DNA of 49,167 nucleotides from Parabacteroides goldsteinii (lineage in GTDB: Bacteria; Bacteroidota; Bacteroidia; Bacteroidales; Tannerellaceae). The notes below the pieces were generated by a model. It had not been told where the DNA came from. It made no database searches and saw only the letters and a list, made by a program, of their open reading frames with translations. The position numbers were made by a program, and so were the translations under genes. The number at the start of each line of letters is the position of its first letter. Position 1 is the stretch's first letter. The DNA is taken from NCBI RefSeq assembly GCF_015550595.1, contig NZ_JADNBB010000036.1, forward strand, positions 1-49,167, given 5' to 3'. Shown here piece by piece: positions 45,866 through 49,167 of the stretch.

Positions 45866-45929
45866 GTCGGAGAGATTTTTTTGTTCGGTTAAGACCCTCA
45901 TCAAAACCTTTTGTCTCTCATCGACATTG

Positions 45930-45937
45930 CAAATATA
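45930..45937 (-). promoter_or_regulatory. -7 box of the Mfa2-like gene
   Basis: The minus strand reads TATATTTG, matching TAnnTTTG. A TTTG at 45963-45960 lies 22 bases upstream. The leader would be about 100 bases and contains the inverted-repeat blocks. Confidence 0.45.
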
Positions 45938-46052
45938 GATACAAAAACGAGATGGGAATCAAATATATGTAAAATAAAAGTTAAAACGATCAAAATAGTT
46001 GCTGAAAATATCAAATAAATGGTTGTAAAACTCTCAAAAGGAGGTGAAAATA

Positions 46053-46316
46053 TCATTTTGGGCTTATTTTTCTCTTGTTCTCACTGTCTGTCTGTAAAAA
46101 GCGTGTGATATGAATGGCATTGTTTACTGATAGGAATACATATTGTTTTGGTTGGTGTTTATCCAGGCAAGAATGAATATATTGTTCTTTTGAGGCGATG
46201 AAATGTTTTGTTTGATAATACCAATCGTCATAAATAGCCGAAACAAATTTGATAGTCATGTCTTTTAACGGAAAAAAAGTGTCGTTGATGTTCGAAAAAC
46301 GGAATATTATTATCAT
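46053..46316 (-). CDS. small hypothetical protein (doubtful)
   Basis: An 87-codon frame in an AT-rich gap of 585 bases. It contains AIYDDWYYQTKHFIAS and PKQYVFLSVNNAIHITRFLQ, which look protein-like, but there is no recognised domain, no signal peptide and no clear promoter. It may be chance. The rest of the gap holds only the promoter of the Mfa2-like gene and an AT repeat before 46412. Confidence 0.25.
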   Translation of the reverse strand: MIIIFRFSNINDTFFPLKDMTIKFVSAIYDDWYYQTKHFIASKEQYIHSCLDKHQPKQYVFLSVNNAIHITRFLQTDSENKRKISPK

Positions 46317-46411
46317 ATTTGTACATGGATTATGTAGCGATTAAAATTTGCAGTTGTGGAGGTCGGGATATAGAATAATCTTGGAACTAAAATTATATAT
46401 ATATATCAATT

Positions 46412-48460
46412 ATGAATAATAATAGAGCTTTGTTCAGGAAATGGACTGTGTTTCTTGCTTGCTTTGTTTTATGCGGGCAACGTGCGTTTGCTGCAGGAGA
46501 AGCTGTTGATACTATCGACATTATTGTACTGGCGTTCACTGTTCTTTTAGCAATACTTTTTATCTCCGCTTGTTTTTATTTGAAAAAGATGTACACAGGC
46601 TTTACGGGGCAGTCGAAGATGATCGTAAAAGAAAACGAGTCGTTGGTCCGGCAGAGGGATGAAGCAGTGGAAAAGAGCAAAGAGTTGGAAGTCGAAAAAG
46701 CGGCTCTGGAAGAAAGTAAAGATTCCATTGAGGCCAGACTCACTGAACTGGAATCCCTAAAGGGCGAGTTGGCAACGGTGAATGAAGAGCTTGCCCAAAA
46801 GCTTATCGAGAAAGAAACAATGATCTCTACATTGAATGGTAATAAGAAAGATCTGGAGCAGATGCTTGTTGCCAAGATAAAGGAAAGCGACTCGCTTCAA
46901 CGTGAGGTGGCCGATAAATTGTCGGAAGCGGAGCAACGGTTGGTGGAAGCTGAAAGCATACATGATAATTTCTTTATCGAAACGATCCATGAGATGCGTA
47001 CCCCTCTTTCACTGGTATTAGGTTCGCTGGCCTTGATCGTGCAGAATAAAGATGAGAGTCAGGAAATGTCGACCCAATTACTTTCAGCCTATCGAAATAC
47101 ACTGGCTCTGCAGGACCTTGCCGACCAGTTGATCGGGACCAGGCGGGCAAACGATGTCGCCAATTATTTGCGTATCGCCCGTTACGACCTGGTGGAAATA
47201 TCCCGCCAGATATGTGACTTGTTCGTAGATTGGGTTGCAATGAACAATGTAGACTTCCAGGTCAACACTCAAACGTCTATGCTCTGGATATGGCTCGACC
47301 GTCGCAAAATGGAATATGCTTTGCGTACATTGTTATCTAATGCATTCAAAAATACTTTTGCTTACGGTAAAGTTTCTTTAAACCTCTCCGTCGTTCAGAA
47401 AGACGGCAGAGCATATTGTTCCCTCTCGGTAGAGGACGAAGGATTAGGAGAAAATGCCGGTACTCGCCGCGGGTTACGACAGGTTTCCGACATGGTAGAT
47501 GATATCGGTGGTATTTTCAGTAATGAAACGACTACGGCAGGCACTGTCTATACCTTATTAATACCGTTAGGCAAACAACACCTGCTCGACCGTCGTGTGG
47601 AATTTGTAGAACCGGAGGCCGACCTTGTAAAGTTGAACGACCGTCAGAAGGAAGAAATTGCTGAATTTATCCAGATTATCCCGCAAAAGAAGACAACGGG
47701 AAAGAAAATACTGGTTATCGACGATAGCGACCAGATCCGTTGGTTCCTGAAACATGTCTTTGCCAAGGAATATGAGATATTCGAAGCCCGTAACGGAGAA
47801 GAAGGGGTACAGGTTGCCCTGGCTACCTTGCCTGACCTGGTGCTTTGTGATGTTATGATGCCGGTGAAGAATGGTTTTGAAACTTGTAAGATTCTGAAGA
47901 ATAATCCCCGTACTTCCCAGATCCCGGTTGTCATGCTGACAGCCAAGGTAGAAAGTGAAGATGTCATCACCGGAATTGAAGCCGGGGCAGACGATTATAT
48001 CACCAAGCCGTTCGATGTCGAAATACTTCGCAGTAAGTTGAACAGCCTGGTGAAACGCCGTGACCAGTTGAAGCAGTATTTCACCAGTAACCTGGCTGGT
48101 AGTACCGTGGTCGATGCGGATCAGAATGAGCCGGCCTTACCCAGCAATCCGTTCATGGATCTGGTTGTGAAAAATATTGAGATGCATCTCGACGACTCCA
48201 CCTTTGAGGCAAAGGTGCTGGCAGACTCATTGAACATGAGTCTGCCTACATTATATCGTAAGATCAAACAGTTCTCTGATTGCAGTATCCTGGAACTGAC
48301 GCGTACGATCCGCCTGAAAAAAGCAGCCGAATTGATCCAGACCCAGCAATATTCCGTGCAGGAAGTAGCAGAAATGGTCGGCTTCAACGATACGGCCACA
48401 TTCCGCAAGCGTTTCACGGAGCAGTATGGGACGACGCCTTCGCAGTATGGGCAGCCGTAA
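46412..48460 (+). CDS. hybrid histidine kinase with receiver and AraC-type HTH (sensor-poor HTCS-like)
   Basis: A 682-residue protein. A signal-like segment (1-28), a very short periplasmic loop and a TM helix (about 37-58) precede a long coiled coil (about 65-185). The kinase has His193 in TIHEMRTPLSLV and an N box LLSNAFKNT. The ATP lid is short: DEGLGENAGTRRGL follows directly, with no F box. A receiver (about 430-545) has VIDDSD and phosphoacceptor Asp near 479 in LCDVMMP. An AraC-type domain spans about 575-680 (LADSLNMSLPTLYRKIK; VQEVAEMVGFNDTATFRKRF). Classical hybrid two-component systems of Bacteroidetes carry a large periplasmic propeller sensor; here it is absent. A terminator follows 50 bp after the stop. 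Confidence 0.92.
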   Translation: MNNNRALFRKWTVFLACFVLCGQRAFAAGEAVDTIDIIVLAFTVLLAILFISACFYLKKMYTGFTGQSKMIVKENESLVRQRDEAVEKSKELEVEKAALEESKDSIEARLTELESLKGELATVNEELAQKLIEKETMISTLNGNKKDLEQMLVAKIKESDSLQREVADKLSEAEQRLVEAESIHDNFFIETIHEMRTPLSLVLGSLALIVQNKDESQEMSTQLLSAYRNTLALQDLADQLIGTRRANDVANYLRIARYDLVEISRQICDLFVDWVAMNNVDFQVNTQTSMLWIWLDRRKMEYALRTLLSNAFKNTFAYGKVSLNLSVVQKDGRAYCSLSVEDEGLGENAGTRRGLRQVSDMVDDIGGIFSNETTTAGTVYTLLIPLGKQHLLDRRVEFVEPEADLVKLNDRQKEEIAEFIQIIPQKKTTGKKILVIDDSDQIRWFLKHVFAKEYEIFEARNGEEGVQVALATLPDLVLCDVMMPVKNGFETCKILKNNPRTSQIPVVMLTAKVESEDVITGIEAGADDYITKPFDVEILRSKLNSLVKRRDQLKQYFTSNLAGSTVVDADQNEPALPSNPFMDLVVKNIEMHLDDSTFEAKVLADSLNMSLPTLYRKIKQFSDCSILELTRTIRLKKAAELIQTQQYSVQEVAEMVGFNDTATFRKRFTEQYGTTPSQYGQP

Positions 48461-48509
48461 GGAATGTGACAAAACGATTTGTAAATTGCTGAGATAGTAG
48501 CAGTATGTT

Positions 48510-48546
48510 ACAAATAAGCCCGTCCTTGTGACGGGCTTATTTGTTT
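48510..48546 (+). terminator. terminator of the 46412 hybrid kinase gene
   Basis: A perfect 15-bp stem, ACAAATAAGCCCGTC at 48510-48524 with its complement at 48530-48544, around the loop CTTGT. It would also work on the other strand. Confidence 0.9.
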
Positions 48547-48618
48547 AAATCCGCTTCTGGAATTTGTTTGAATACAATAATTAACGATTGATATGCCTGA
48601 TAGTTCTTTATAATCTCG

Positions 48619-48647
48619 TTTTAAACGAATTTCAATTTCGTTTAAAA
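48619..48647. repeat. 11-bp perfect inverted repeat (operator-like)
   Basis: TTTTAAACGAA at 48619-48629 and TTCGTTTAAAA at 48637-48647, 7 bases apart. A related TTTTAAACAAAA follows near 48663. It lies in the 700-bp end of the window, in which I see no gene. It may be a binding site for a gene beyond the window. Confidence 0.45.
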
Positions 48648-49031
48648 TGAAAAAAAATTCCTTTTAAACAAAATGTAGTTTGGTTTAAGGTTGAAAATAT
48701 GTTAAATACGGTCCGGTGAAAATGAAAACAGGCTTTTGTAAGGTTAAAATTATATGTCGGATAACATATTTTTTGTATAGCCTACTTTATTTTGAGGATG
48801 AAATAAAAATGTTATAAAGGAACGAAATAACTTTATTGCCCGTCTCTTGACACGAAATATGTTAATAAAAGTGTAAAAGAAGGAGTGCGAATGTCGTTTT
48901 TCGTAGCAATATGACAACTCTTAAATCTTCTACAATCTCATGAAATAAATCATCTTCGTACCACGATCCATATAGCTTCGGTAAAGATGGGGTAAAATAA
49001 CATTTTGCTAAATGGTTTGTTTGTTCACTTC

Positions 49032-49076
49032 TTGTCAAATGTGAATGTTTCTAAGATTGTCAGATTTGAATGTTTC
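49032..49076. repeat. 25-bp-period direct repeat
   Basis: TTGTCAAATGTGAATGTTTC at 49032-49051 and TTGTCAGATTTGAATGTTTC at 49057-49076 match at 18 of 20 positions. An inverted ATTTGACA follows at 49079-49086. Function unknown; the pattern resembles regulatory or recombinase sites rather than coding sequence. Confidence 0.45.
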
Positions 49077-49167
49077 ATTATTTGACAGAAATGAGCTATC
49101 ATTGAAGCTATCCCCTTATCAAAGAGACTCCGCCATTACAGGTTCATTTGCCGTCTGCTTTAGCTGA

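Noticed and set aside
1-49167. CRISPR array, prophage or insertion sequence
   Set aside because: No regularly spaced identical repeats, no cas, phage structural or transposase genes were seen.

Overview
The window looks like a chromosomal segment of a Bacteroidales gut bacterium, most likely Parabacteroides. Reasons: the ribosomal, DnaE, RibBA and EF-Ts proteins are of Bacteroidetes type; promoters repeatedly show the Bacteroidetes -7 box TAnnTTTG with a TTTG/TTG -33 box; and the first gene remnant resembles the DUF6383 proteins I associate with Parabacteroides. No CRISPR array, phage, plasmid origin or intact insertion sequence was seen.

Layout. (1) 1-1066: a decayed DUF6383-type gene, then a short REP-like palindrome. 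(2) 1151-17873: an export locus. On the minus strand lie a TolC-type channel, a HlyD/MacA-type adaptor, four MacB/FtsX-type permeases of about 770-800 aa and a beta-propeller lipoprotein. On the plus strand lie a sigma-54 response regulator and its NtrB-like kinase. The minus-strand genes form two transcription units, each with a sigma-54 -24/-12 promoter. A shared 36-bp element lies almost exactly the same distance (55 and 56 bp) upstream of each promoter. A third copy sits between the regulator and a truncated metallopeptidase gene. No ABC ATPase is encoded here. (3) 17879-23043: a hybrid histidine kinase with a periplasmic binding-protein-like sensor, and a TonB-dependent receptor. (4) 23122-27178: a compact four-gene partner-switching module (RsbW-like kinase, SpoIIE-type phosphatase with Cache sensor, SsuA/THI5-like binding protein, RsbW-STAS fusion), followed by a membrane-bound AraC-type regulator. 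(5) 28621-42608: mostly housekeeping genes: mnmD, trxA, dnaE, an outer-membrane barrel protein, rplM-rpsI-rpsB-tsf, an aspartate aminotransferase, LptF/G-type permease plus ribBA, and a START-like protein. (6) 42807-49167: a tRNA with anticodon CAT, a GntR regulator with a slipin, a FimB/Mfa2-like lipoprotein with short inverted repeats on both sides, and a one-component-style hybrid kinase (HK-REC-AraC) that lacks the usual large sensor domain.

How the parts work together. The strongest new observation is the locus-specific sigma-54 circuit. The kinase (16872) would phosphorylate the regulator (15511). The regulator would bind a four-half-site enhancer and activate two export units from matched promoters. 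The second observation is the partner-switching cluster, where a solute-binding protein without a transporter sits in the operon of a phosphatase/anti-sigma switch and no sigma factor target is nearby. Both calls rest on reading the sequence; neither was checked against a database.
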